Of a stretch of 64,000 nucleotides of DNA, positions 26,201 to 33,788 are shown one piece after another. Within the stretch, counting starts at the first letter, position 1; every line of letters starts with the position of its first letter. Under the pieces are notes generated by a model, which saw only the letters and a program-made list of their open reading frames with translations, searched no databases and was not told where the DNA came from. Origin of the DNA: Streptomyces neyagawaensis (GTDB lineage Bacteria > Actinomycetota > Actinomycetes > Streptomycetales > Streptomycetaceae); contig NZ_JAMGBG010000067.1 in NCBI RefSeq assembly GCF_023516595.1, positions 1 through 64,000 on the forward strand, in the 5' to 3' direction. A program made the position numbers and the translations under genes.

Positions 26201-26429
26201 CGATTCAGACACCTTGTACATACTCGGCGCCATGCTTGTCTCACCCACCGTGTGCGTCTCCTTCTTCGTCGCCGTAGTGCAGCCTTGGGGCGTCGTCACC
26301 GCCGTCACCCTGTCCGGCGGACTCATCGCCGCCATCACCCTGTTGGCCATACGGGGCCTCAGCCTCCAGGCCCTCTCGGACGCCCGCACCCACCCCATCT
26401 GCGACCTCGTCCTCAAGCCCCTCCTCTAG
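23238..26429 (+). CDS. Large membrane-anchored NACHT-family NTPase
   Basis: 1063 residues. ATG at 23238 is preceded by GGGGGAGGGC. An N-terminal hydrophobic helix (MGGTLQNVLFAVGGSVLTAI) precedes the NACHT domain with Walker A GVPGAGKT (near residue 115) and Walker B LALYFDGLDEV (near 236), then CRIVVTCRIAVYEGWF (sensor 1) and a winged-helix region ending FAHLTLQEYLAA. Residues 500-880 are helical repeats. The C-terminus (about 900-1050) has several membrane helices. Bacterial NACHT proteins are STAND ATPases, several of which act in phage defence. A membrane effector domain that permeabilises the cell on activation is a plausible but unproven reading. Confidence 0.88.
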   Translation: MGGTLQNVLFAVGGSVLTAIAFAARHRLTALARLVLDFAYTRLAGSALLRRAALAKYTRALYARHRRFAVSFQVEEDLKKLPMESVYVPLRGARADGAPGELAADLRAERHSVVLGVPGAGKTMLLRHQVLMWARERVRGVHADGTDGPGGEDGAAGTDGAGGRGRNRAALRARRPGRRRLVAPGESEGIPVLLELHRLNKAPELTLEQHIVQHFARHDFPGADKWVARALERGDLALYFDGLDEVSTELRPQVADRIEEFASRYAACRIVVTCRIAVYEGWFAESFGQTLRVRDFDEHLIRRFLNGWPWRTGTAVQTSSTVDQVLGALRDTPQIMALARNPLLLTMIAYLYDFVYAGTDQVLPHTRAEFYKQVIDSLLIDRRRQSVYPFPLKKAVLQEIALVAQDIPSGVHDRLALPHEKVLETVRAVLERQARDPGAAEKVLNEIVHRSGLLLAVDNGERYQFAHLTLQEYLAAVKLAADPTGLLRRYRDDPAAWRETVRLWCGVEPRDCTEVVRTVFTRDAVLAFQCLADAHTIEDGLAEETLEHFRRVLEGEYEIVDDEVVDAFGLVASDGRRRGRSVFDYLVGAVRDDAHQDRFCQARALAATNLPKAADALAVTAEPGNAAWAGLRTMGDLAVPALQRMATDHPEAVRALWSIRTPKAALALNHLLWRLPRSTALISCAFHLSELLSVPEIAEELSNAPVGPLGQEERLDWVWRPFARGADDSLVMIAGRAAAIIDAAVRNAPAPSGLPTPDPRITAPLVVINDRPSNLALARTVEAGSELTECLRRRSTDPRSLIQHPVSHDGRVETSTLARYLEDELTSISSSAMHQVITALASASLAEHRLALLRQLPDRLQTRVALALLKQQVFAKPQSWDTPSSTSQGRPYDYRRSVHYRIIVLFCLALSGVAAWRAWTAVTGEQPWGPAWLPVAVLVQIAVGWLCLIALDVFTDPETLLFVGLAGLLTATVVIYEDVRGRGWEALRDSDTLYILGAMLVSPTVCVSFFVAVVQPWGVVTAVTLSGGLIAAITLLAIRGLSLQALSDARTHPICDLVLKPLL

Positions 26430-26530
26430 GGCGCGTCCCCCCACTCAGGCAAGCCTCAGCGACGCAGATCACCGCGTCGCTGGCTACAGTGCGGCAGGAG
26501 AAGTGGGTAGTCTCAGACGGACTGCATAAG

Positions 26531-26544
26531 TTACCGCTTAGTAA
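26531..26544. promoter_or_regulatory. Candidate TTAC-N6-GTAA operator upstream of the Fe-S oxidoreductase
   Basis: TTACCGCTTAGTAA is an inverted repeat of TTAC/GTAA, with AA just before and T just after. It resembles TetR-type operators seen upstream of fatty-acid genes. Its overlap with the upstream ATG at 26544 supports the later start at 26574. Confidence 0.45.
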
Positions 26545-26573
26545 TGACCCTCGCAGGCCCGAGGAGCCCCCAA

Positions 26574-28871
26574 ATGCAACTCGCCGCGATCATCGTGTCG
26601 CTGGTACTGACCGTGGTCGGCGTCGCGCTGCTCGCACGCGCCATCGGTCAGTTCATCCGGTACTTCAAGCTGGGCCAGCCGGTCCCGGCCGGTACCCGTA
26701 CGGACAATCCCTACCAGCGCAGTGTGACGCTGGTGCGGGAGTTCCTCGGGCACACCAGGATGAACCGGTGGGGCATCGTGGGCTTCGCCCACTGGTTCGT
26801 GGCCGTCGGCTTCCTCACCCTCCCGCCGACCCTCGCCCAGGCCTTCGGGCAGCTCTTCGAGGCCGACTGGGTGCTGCCGGTCATCGGCGGTTTCCTGCCG
26901 TTCGAGCTGTACATCGAGTTCATCGGCGTGATGACGATCCTCGGTATCGCCACGCTGATCGTGATCCGGCTGCTGAGCCTGCCCTCGCGCGCCGGCCGCA
27001 AGTCCCGCTTCGCGGGTTCGAAGGCCGGTCAGGCGTACTTCGTCGAGTACGTCATCCTCACCATCGGTCTCGCCATCTACGTGCTGCGCGGCCTCGAGGG
27101 CGCCCTCCACGACGTCGACCACTACGAGGCCGCCTACTTCGCCTCGTACCCGCTGGTCCTGGCCTTCAAGGGGCTCAGCCTCCCGGTCCTGCAGAACCTG
27201 GTCTACTTCACCGCGATGGTGAAGATCAGCACCTCGTTCATCTGGATGATCGTCGTCTCGCTGAACACCAACATGGGTGTCGCCTGGCACCGCTTCCTCG
27301 GCTTCCCGAACATCTGGTTCAAGCGGAACGCCACCGGTGAGACCGCCCTCGGCGCGCTCCAGCCGATGACGAGTGGCGGCAAGCCGATCGACTTCACCGA
27401 CCCCGGTGACGACGACGTCTTCGGTGTCTCCCAGGTCGAGCAGTTCTCCTGGAAGGGCCTGCTGGACTTCTCCACCTGCACCGAGTGCGGCCGCTGCCAG
27501 TCGCAGTGCCCCGCCTGGAACACCGGCAAGCCGCTCTCCCCCAAGCTGCTGATCATGTCGCTGCGCGACCACGCGCACGCCAAGGCCCCCTACCTCCTCG
27601 CCGGTGGCGGCAAGACCATGGAGGGCGAGGAGAAGGCGTCCGAGGAGCAGCTGAAGGACGTCCCGGCCGCCGCGCTCGCGGAGGCCGAGCGGCCGCTGAT
27701 CGGCACCGTCGAGGAGAACGGCGTCATCGACCCCGATGTGCTGTGGTCCTGCACCACCTGCGGTGCCTGCGTCGAGCAGTGCCCCGTCGACATCGAGCAC
27801 ATCGACCACATCGTCGACATGCGCCGCTACCAGGTGATGATCGAGAGCGCGTTCCCGTCCGAGGCCGGGACGATGCTCAAGAACCTGGAGAAGAAGGGCA
27901 ACCCCTGGGGCCTGGCCAAGAAGCAGCGGCTGGAGTGGCTCAAGGAGGTCGAGTTCGAGGTCCCGGTCGTCGGCAAGGACATCGAGGACCTCAGCGAGGT
28001 CGAGTACCTGTACTGGGTCGGCTGCGCCGGCGCCCTGGAGGACCGCGCCAAGAAGACCACCAAGGCCTTCGCCGAGCTGCTGCACATCGCGGGCGTCAAG
28101 TTCGCGATCATGGGCGGCGACGAGAAGTGCACCGGTGACTCCGCCCGCCGTCTCGGCAACGAGCCCCTCTTCCAGGAGCTCGGCATGGAGAACGTCGCCG
28201 CGCTGAACATGGCGTTCGGCGAGGAGATGGACGAGGACGGCAAGGTCACGCCGGAGTCGGCGAAGCCGAAGTCCGCCAAGAAGATCGTCGCCACCTGCCC
28301 GCACTGCCTCAACACCCTCGGCAACGAGTACCCGCAGCTCGGCGGCGACTACGAGGTCATCCACCACACCCAGCTGCTCCAGCACCTGGTGGACGAGGGC
28401 AAGCTGATCCCGGTCACGCCGGTCGAGGGCATCATCACGTACCACGACCCGTGCTACCTGGGCCGCCACAACAAGATCTACACGCCCCCGCGCGAGATCA
28501 TCGCCAACGTCCCGGGCCTGCGGAACGAGGAGATGCACCGCCACAAGGAGCGCGGCTTCTGCTGTGGCGCCGGTGGCGCGCGGATGTGGATGGAGGAGCG
28601 GATCGGCAAGCGCATCAACAACGAGCGCGTCGACGAGGCCCTCTCCCTCAACCCGGACATCGTCTCCACCGCCTGCCCGTTCTGCCTCGTCATGCTGACC
28701 GACTCGGTCAACGGCAAGAAGAACGAGGGCAAGGCCAAGGAGTCCATCCAGGTCGTCGACGTGGCCCAGCTGCTGCTGGAGTCCGTCAAGACCCCGGTCA
28801 CCGACGAGGACGAGCCCCCCGCGGGCGCGGCCGAGACGGAGAACGAGCCGGAGCCCCAGCCGGTCAAGTGA
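26574..28871 (+). CDS. Membrane Fe-S oxidoreductase with heterodisulfide-reductase-like domains
   Basis: 765 residues from MQLAAIIVSLVLTVVG, chosen over an ATG 30 bases upstream because GAGGAG lies 7 nt before it. About six membrane helices (1-240) form a NarI/HdrE-like heme-binding unit. Two 4Fe-4S motifs follow (CTECGRCQSQCP and CTTCGACVEQCP), then two CCG domains (CPHCLNTLGNEYP, HDPCYLGRHN, FCCGAGGARMWME). This is the actinobacterial GlpC/HdrD-like electron carrier often linked to acyl-CoA or ETF oxidation, passing electrons to quinone. The role is inferred from the family. Confidence 0.9.
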   Translation: MQLAAIIVSLVLTVVGVALLARAIGQFIRYFKLGQPVPAGTRTDNPYQRSVTLVREFLGHTRMNRWGIVGFAHWFVAVGFLTLPPTLAQAFGQLFEADWVLPVIGGFLPFELYIEFIGVMTILGIATLIVIRLLSLPSRAGRKSRFAGSKAGQAYFVEYVILTIGLAIYVLRGLEGALHDVDHYEAAYFASYPLVLAFKGLSLPVLQNLVYFTAMVKISTSFIWMIVVSLNTNMGVAWHRFLGFPNIWFKRNATGETALGALQPMTSGGKPIDFTDPGDDDVFGVSQVEQFSWKGLLDFSTCTECGRCQSQCPAWNTGKPLSPKLLIMSLRDHAHAKAPYLLAGGGKTMEGEEKASEEQLKDVPAAALAEAERPLIGTVEENGVIDPDVLWSCTTCGACVEQCPVDIEHIDHIVDMRRYQVMIESAFPSEAGTMLKNLEKKGNPWGLAKKQRLEWLKEVEFEVPVVGKDIEDLSEVEYLYWVGCAGALEDRAKKTTKAFAELLHIAGVKFAIMGGDEKCTGDSARRLGNEPLFQELGMENVAALNMAFGEEMDEDGKVTPESAKPKSAKKIVATCPHCLNTLGNEYPQLGGDYEVIHHTQLLQHLVDEGKLIPVTPVEGIITYHDPCYLGRHNKIYTPPREIIANVPGLRNEEMHRHKERGFCCGAGGARMWMEERIGKRINNERVDEALSLNPDIVSTACPFCLVMLTDSVNGKKNEGKAKESIQVVDVAQLLLESVKTPVTDEDEPPAGAAETENEPEPQPVK

Positions 28872-29433
28872 CCGACCGGCCCTCCGGCCCCGCGACACCC
28901 CCGATGCCCCCGTGCTCCCCCCGAGCACGGGGGCATCGCCCGTCAGCGCGTGACGCGCGGTACCGCTGGAACGCCTCGCGGGCGTCCGGCACGAACGCCG
29001 GATCCCGTACCAGCCCGGCCAGCTCCGCCTCACCCACCCAGCGGTACGACGCGATCTCGGCGGGGTCCGGCCGCAGCGGGCCCGTGACGACCAGCTCGTG
29101 CAGGCCCAGCCAGTACGGGCCGATCGCCCCCGCGCACCGGAACTTCAGCAGGAACCGTGGACGCCCTCGAACCCCGAGCTCCTCCCACAGCTCCCGCGCG
29201 GCGGCCTCCTCGTACGACTCGCCGACCTCGGTGGCGCCGCCGAGCAGCCAGTTGAGGTGGCCGGGGAAACGGGACATGTCGTCGGGGCGGCGGTGGACCA
29301 GGTACCGGCCGGCGGGGTCACGGCACACGACCGTCGCCACCCGGTGCGGCCAGCCCCGGCGGATCGCCTCCTCCCGGTCGACGACACCGATCACCTCGTC
29401 CTCGTCCCCGACCCGCTCCACCAGCTCGCCCAT
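28864..29433 (-). CDS. Nudix hydrolase
   Basis: 189 residues from MGELVERVGDEDEVIGVVDRE. The Nudix box is GGATEVGESYEEAAARELWEELG, matching GX5EX7REUXEEXGU. It should hydrolyse a nucleoside diphosphate derivative, substrate unknown; the N-terminal RREEAIRRGWPHRVATVVCRD layout resembles isopentenyl-diphosphate isomerase-like Nudix proteins. The C-terminal tail (RCPRARGEHGGIGGVAGPEG) is coded by the terminator hairpin of the convergent oxidoreductase gene, and the stop overlaps that gene's 3' end by 8 bases. Confidence 0.88.
   Translation of the reverse strand: MGELVERVGDEDEVIGVVDREEAIRRGWPHRVATVVCRDPAGRYLVHRRPDDMSRFPGHLNWLLGGATEVGESYEEAAARELWEELGVRGRPRFLLKFRCAGAIGPYWLGLHELVVTGPLRPDPAEIASYRWVGEAELAGLVRDPAFVPDAREAFQRYRASRADGRCPRARGEHGGIGGVAGPEGRSVT
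28903..28937. terminator. Bidirectional terminator within the Nudix 3' end
   Basis: GATGCCCCCGTGCTC (28903-28917) is the exact reverse complement of 28923-28937 with a 5-nt loop, giving a 15-bp stem. It lies 31 bases after the oxidoreductase stop and inside the last codons of the convergent Nudix gene. Confidence 0.85.
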
Positions 29434-29519
29434 GCGCCCACCCTCGCAGAGGGCATCGACAACCGGCCCGCGGCCGCCGGGGATCACGCCCCTGTACCGG
29501 CCGGCTCGGGAAGCGGCGC

Positions 29520-30302
29520 TCACCGCTCCTTCAGGCGGTCCAGGACCTCCTGCGGCAGGTCGTCGCCCAGGCTCGTCATGAACATCGGCTCCTCGTCCGC
29601 CGAGAGGCGGACCGCGATGGCGTCGGCCGGGTCCAGCCCCTTGACCGCGTACGCCTCGTAGACCTCGGGCTCGGGGGTCGGGTCGACATCACCGGGGGTG
29701 TCGTCGCAGTACGTGGTACGGGCCGTGCCCAGCCTCTCCCCCAGCTCGAAGTCCGCCTCGCCGCGATTGAGGTAGCCCTCCCCGGCGTACTTCACGACGA
29801 ACACGCACTTCGCCGCACTCGGCCCGTCCGTGCCGCCGTTCCCGCCCTCGCCGTCCCCCTCCTCTCCACCGTCCCCGTCACCCGCCGCGTCGTCCCGGCC
29901 GAAGATCCGGTCCTGCGCGTCGCGGAGGGACTCGTCCTCGCTCGGGTCCACCATGACGGACAGCTCGCCGTCGGGTGACTCCCGGACGGCGATCGCGTCG
30001 GCGGGGTCGACTCCCTTGATGGCGTACGCCGTGTAGACGGTCCGGTCCTCCGCGGCCACGGCGTCGGCGGCGTCCTCCCCGCCACCGCCCTCGTCGTCAC
30101 AGATCGCCTGCCGGGCGGTGCCCACCTTCGACCCGAGTTCGTACTCGACGCGGCCCACGTCGATGTACCGGCTGTCTCGGTAGTCCACCACGAACGCACA
30201 GGACGCCGAGGACTCCCCGCCACCGCCCAACGCGGCGCAGCCCACGGCGAGGGGGGTCAGTACGACGGCGGCCAGGGCGGTCCGCGCACGGGCGACGAGC
30301 AT
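29520..30302 (-). CDS. Lipoprotein with two DUF6281 domains
   Basis: 260 residues starting MLVARARTALAAVVLTPLAVGC, a lipoprotein signal with the lipobox LAVGC. Two homologous domains follow, one before and one after an acidic Gly/Glu/Asp linker (GDGDGGEEGDGEGGNGG). Each contains VVxYxxxxYxxxGxxxxELGxxxGTARxxxCDD and YxAYAVKGxDPADAIAVR. DUF6281 proteins are Streptomyces lipoproteins of unknown function, and a tandem pair is unusual. Confidence 0.82.
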   Translation of the reverse strand: MLVARARTALAAVVLTPLAVGCAALGGGGESSASCAFVVDYRDSRYIDVGRVEYELGSKVGTARQAICDDEGGGGEDAADAVAAEDRTVYTAYAIKGVDPADAIAVRESPDGELSVMVDPSEDESLRDAQDRIFGRDDAAGDGDGGEEGDGEGGNGGTDGPSAAKCVFVVKYAGEGYLNRGEADFELGERLGTARTTYCDDTPGDVDPTPEPEVYEAYAVKGLDPADAIAVRLSADEEPMFMTSLGDDLPQEVLDRLKER

Positions 30303-30390
30303 GGTCACGTCTCCTTCGTCAGGGGTCGCTTCGCTCCCTGGACGCACGGCCCGCGTCGAACGTTCGGTTCACTTTCCGGCCACCCGCACA

Positions 30391-30415
30391 CAACCGTTCG
30401 TACGCCCCACGCGTC
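30391..30415 (+). promoter_or_regulatory. Putative ECF-type promoter CAACC-N17-GTC for the first FG-GAP gene
   Basis: CAACC at 30391-30395 and GTC at 30413-30415 with exactly 17 bases between. The GTC lies 55 bases before the start codon at 30471. The same pair and spacing is found upstream of three further FG-GAP genes in this array. Confidence 0.65.
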
Positions 30416-30470
30416 ACACCGACGAGTCACACCCACGAACCGCCCTACGTCGTCCTCCTGGAGGTCACCC

Positions 30471-31880
30471 GTGGTTGCAAGGAAGCTCGTCGTGACCGCC
30501 TGCGTGGGAGCGCTCGCGGTGGCGGGGCTCGCCCTGCCGATGGCCGGGAGCGCGGTCGCCGCACCGGGGGCGAAGGACGACTTCAACGGCGACGGGTACC
30601 GGGACCTCGTCACCGGCACCCCCAAGGCCAACGCCGTGACCGTCACGTTCGGGTCCTCCTCCGGTGTCGGCACCGGCTCCGCGCGGTCGGTGACCCTCAC
30701 GCAGGACTCCCCCGGCGTGCCCGGCGCCCTGGAGCCCGAGGACGAGTTCGGCGAGAACGTGACCGGCGGGGACGTCAACAACGACGGTTACGCGGACCTG
30801 ATCGTCGGCGCGCCCGGCGAGAAGGTCGACGGCAAGCCGGACGGCTCCCTCACCATCCTCTGGGGCGGCGCCCGGGGCTTCCGCACCGGCGGCATGGTCC
30901 TGGGCGCCCCCACCGCCGACGACGTCCGCTTCGGCGAGGGCGCCTCCTTCGTCGACCTCGACGGCGACGACTCCGGGAACCTGGTGGTGGTCTCGGAGAA
31001 CCGCTTCTGGTGGTACGCCGACGGCGTGCCGGACAAGCCCGCGATCGCCCCGGAGGTCGACTTCCTGCCCGTCGGCGTCCGCCTCGACGGCGTCCTCGGC
31101 GCGCACTTCTCGGGTGGCTCCGGCAGCGACTACGTCCTGCACGGCACCGACGCCGCCGGCCACGGCTTCGCGGGCTACCTGCGGGGCGGCGCCGGCGACA
31201 TCGGCTCCTCCTACCGGCCCCTCCACCAGGGCGCCGTGTCCGACGTGATCACCGAGCCGCGGGTCGCCGCCGGTGACGTCGACGGGAACGGCTACAGCGA
31301 CCTCGTCCTCGGCGAGCCGGGGGCCGGTAGCGGCGGACGGATCACCGTGTGGCCCGGCAACGACCGCGGGCTCGGCGTCGACGGGTGGCCCTCGCGGTCG
31401 TACAGCCAGGCGAGCACGGGCGTCCCGGGCGCCGACGAGCCGGGCGACGGCTTCGGCGGCTCGGTCGCCGCGGGCGACGTCACCGGCGACGGCTACGCGG
31501 ACGTGGCGGTCGGCGCGCCCGGCGAGACCGTCGACGGGGTGAAGGGGGTGGGCGACGTGGTCCTGCTGAAGGGGTCCGCGAGCGGGCTGGGCCGGGGCAC
31601 GTCCTGGCACCAGGCCGGCCCCGGCGTGCCCGGCGCGGCAGAGACCGACGACGCGTTCGGCGCCGCCGTCCGGCTCAAGGACGTCAACGGCAACGGCCGC
31701 GCCGACCTGGCGATCGGCGCGACCGGCGAGGACATCGGCACGGCACGGGACACGGGCGCGGTCTGGGTCCTGCGCGGGACGACCTCCGGCCTCACCACGT
31801 CCTACGCCGCGTCCTTCAACGCCCTCGACTTCGGCCTGGGCGGCACGACGTACCCCGCCTTCGGCACCCTCCTGCGTTAG
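30471..31880 (+). CDS. Secreted FG-GAP repeat protein 1
   Basis: 469 residues from GTG after GGAGG. A Sec signal ends near AGSAVAAP. Six to seven FG-GAP repeats follow with calcium loops such as DDFNGDGYRDLVTG, GGDVNNDGYADLIVGAPGE, GDVDGNGYSDLVLG, GDVTGDGYADVAVGAPGE and KDVNGNGRADLAIGATGE. The repeats fold as a seven-bladed beta-propeller like integrin alpha chains. These proteins are extracellular; ligand and function are unknown. First of seven paralogues in tandem. Confidence 0.9.
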   Translation: MVARKLVVTACVGALAVAGLALPMAGSAVAAPGAKDDFNGDGYRDLVTGTPKANAVTVTFGSSSGVGTGSARSVTLTQDSPGVPGALEPEDEFGENVTGGDVNNDGYADLIVGAPGEKVDGKPDGSLTILWGGARGFRTGGMVLGAPTADDVRFGEGASFVDLDGDDSGNLVVVSENRFWWYADGVPDKPAIAPEVDFLPVGVRLDGVLGAHFSGGSGSDYVLHGTDAAGHGFAGYLRGGAGDIGSSYRPLHQGAVSDVITEPRVAAGDVDGNGYSDLVLGEPGAGSGGRITVWPGNDRGLGVDGWPSRSYSQASTGVPGADEPGDGFGGSVAAGDVTGDGYADVAVGAPGETVDGVKGVGDVVLLKGSASGLGRGTSWHQAGPGVPGAAETDDAFGAAVRLKDVNGNGRADLAIGATGEDIGTARDTGAVWVLRGTTSGLTTSYAASFNALDFGLGGTTYPAFGTLLR

Positions 31881-32081
31881 GGGGGTGTTGTGACGCTGTG
31901 ACGCCGCGAGGATGCCTCAAGTAGGCCCCCGGGGCCTGTCGTTCGGCTCGCGCCGGTTGCAGGATCGGGGCCGTCGGGTCGGCGGGTCCCGCCGCCCGGG
32001 TGCGACCCTGATGACGAGGCTTGGCCCTCCCTCCGACCCGACGCCGCTACTCCCGCCGCCCCCCGACCAGTTGGAGCCCTC

Positions 32082-33563
32082 GTGTCCACCACCCCCCAGC
32101 GCCGCGGCCCCCGGCCGCTCGGCGGACGAAGAGCCCTCACCGTCGCGCTCACCGCCGCCCTTCCCTCCGCCCTCCCCACCGCCGTCCTCGTCACCGTCGC
32201 CGGCCTCGGCCTCGGGTTGCTCGTCGCACCCCCGGCGACCGCCGCGAAATCCGTACGCAGCGACTTCGACGGCGACGGCTACGCCGACCTCGCGGTGGGC
32301 GTTCCCGCGGGCACCGCGGGCGGGCACGCCAAGGCCGGCTTCGTCCACATCCTGTGGGGCTCCGCCGACGGCCTCGGCGGCCGGAGCACCCGGATCGACC
32401 AGGCGAGCGGCGGCATCCCGGGCACGGCGGAGGCCGGTGACCAGTTCGGGTACGCCGTGCGGGCCGCGGACTTCGACGCGGACGGCTACACCGACCTCAT
32501 GGTGACCGCGCCCGGCGAGCAGGTCGGTGCCTCCGGGCACGAGGGCGCCGCGTATGTGCTGTGGGGCTCGACGAGAGGGCTCAGGTCGGGGCTGACGGTG
32601 GCCAAGGGAGGCCCCGGGCAGCGGCTCGGCCGGCTGGTCACCGCCGGGGACTACGACGGGGACGGCGACCGGGACCTCGTTCTCGCCGTGAGCGGCGAGG
32701 AGGGCGGCGCCACGGTCCTGCGGCCGGGGCCACTCACCACTGCCGCGCCCACGACACTCGTCGAGGGCTACGACTTCGGTGACGCCCGCGCCCTGACCAC
32801 CGCGGACTTCGACGGCGACGGCAGGGACGACCTGGCCGTCACCTACAAGGGCCTGGAGATCTCGGGCACCCGTGTCCGTTCCCTGACGCCCGGCGGCTGG
32901 ACGACGCGGTGGCAGGCCGCCGACTTCGGCTCCGCGCTCGCCGCCGGCGACTTCGACGGCGACGGCCGGACGGACCTGGCGATCGGCGAGGTGCAGCCCG
33001 ACCCCGAGGCAGGGGGCGCGTACTGCGCGGATCGGCTCGGCGGCGCCCTCGCCACGGTGTACGGGGCGCCGGGCACCACGCTCGGCGGCCAGGTCACCTG
33101 CACCACCCAGTCCTCCCCCGGTGTGGGCGGCACGGCGGAGGCCGAGGACAACTTCGGTGCCGCGCTGGCGGTCGTCGACCTCGACGGGAGCGGGCCCGAC
33201 TCCCTGCTGGTGGGCGCGAGCCACGAGGCGGTGGGGTCGGCGGCCCGCGCGGGCGCGTACTGGGAGCTGGAGGCGGGCGGCGACCGGGTCTTCACCGGTC
33301 CGGCCTTCACGCAGAGCTCCGCCGGGGTGCCGGGGACGGCCGAGGAGGGCGACCTGTTCGGGGCGGCGGTGGCGGCGGCCGACTTCGACACGGCGAAGTA
33401 CGACGACCATGTGATCGGCGCGCCCGGCGAGAACGCCCCCACGGGCGCCCTCTGGTACCGCCCGTCGGCGGGCGACGCCTCCCGTCTCCCCGCGGTGTCC
33501 CTGACCCCGGCGAAGCTCGGACTGACGGGAGCGGCCGGATACGGGGCGGTGCTCAGCAGATGA
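32082..33563 (+). CDS. Secreted FG-GAP repeat protein 2
   Basis: 493 residues from GTG after TTGGAGCCCTC. A long N-terminus with Arg-rich lead and hydrophobic core ends near PPATAAKS. Seven repeats include SDFDGDGYADLAVGVP, ADFDADGYTDLMVTAPGE, GDYDGDGDRDLVLAVSGE, GDFDGDGRTDLAIGE and a worn last blade ADFDTAKYDDHVIGAPGE in which calcium ligands are partly lost. The 200 bases upstream contain no CAACC-N17-GTC, so it may be read through from the first gene or have another promoter. Confidence 0.9.
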   Translation: MSTTPQRRGPRPLGGRRALTVALTAALPSALPTAVLVTVAGLGLGLLVAPPATAAKSVRSDFDGDGYADLAVGVPAGTAGGHAKAGFVHILWGSADGLGGRSTRIDQASGGIPGTAEAGDQFGYAVRAADFDADGYTDLMVTAPGEQVGASGHEGAAYVLWGSTRGLRSGLTVAKGGPGQRLGRLVTAGDYDGDGDRDLVLAVSGEEGGATVLRPGPLTTAAPTTLVEGYDFGDARALTTADFDGDGRDDLAVTYKGLEISGTRVRSLTPGGWTTRWQAADFGSALAAGDFDGDGRTDLAIGEVQPDPEAGGAYCADRLGGALATVYGAPGTTLGGQVTCTTQSSPGVGGTAEAEDNFGAALAVVDLDGSGPDSLLVGASHEAVGSAARAGAYWELEAGGDRVFTGPAFTQSSAGVPGTAEEGDLFGAAVAAADFDTAKYDDHVIGAPGENAPTGALWYRPSAGDASRLPAVSLTPAKLGLTGAAGYGAVLSR

Positions 33564-33644
33564 GCCGTGCGGGGCGCGGACAAGTAAGAGGTCCCCGGCG
33601 CCCCACCGGTTCCACCCTCCACAAAAGTTTCTCGAACTCCCGTA

Positions 33645-33669
33645 CAACCCTCCCGCACCTTGGGCGGTC
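33645..33669 (+). promoter_or_regulatory. Putative ECF-type promoter CAACC-N17-GTC for FG-GAP gene 3
   Basis: CAACC 33645-33649, 17 bases, GTC 33667-33669, in the context CGAACTCCCGTACAACCCTC that is repeated almost exactly before gene 5 (36,776 onward). The start codon lies 119 bases downstream. Confidence 0.7.
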
Positions 33670-33788
33670 TCCTGTTCGCCGACTTCCCCGTGAACCCCGG
33701 ACGAACTACGGGCGAACACGGACAGGAAGGGCACCCCATTGACTGCGGACGTCTGCCAGGCGTCTCGCATGCAGCAGGAGATTCCCGC

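Noticed and set aside
26538..29033. 831-residue minus-strand ORF
   Set aside because: Shadow of the Fe-S oxidoreductase gene, which has clear motifs.
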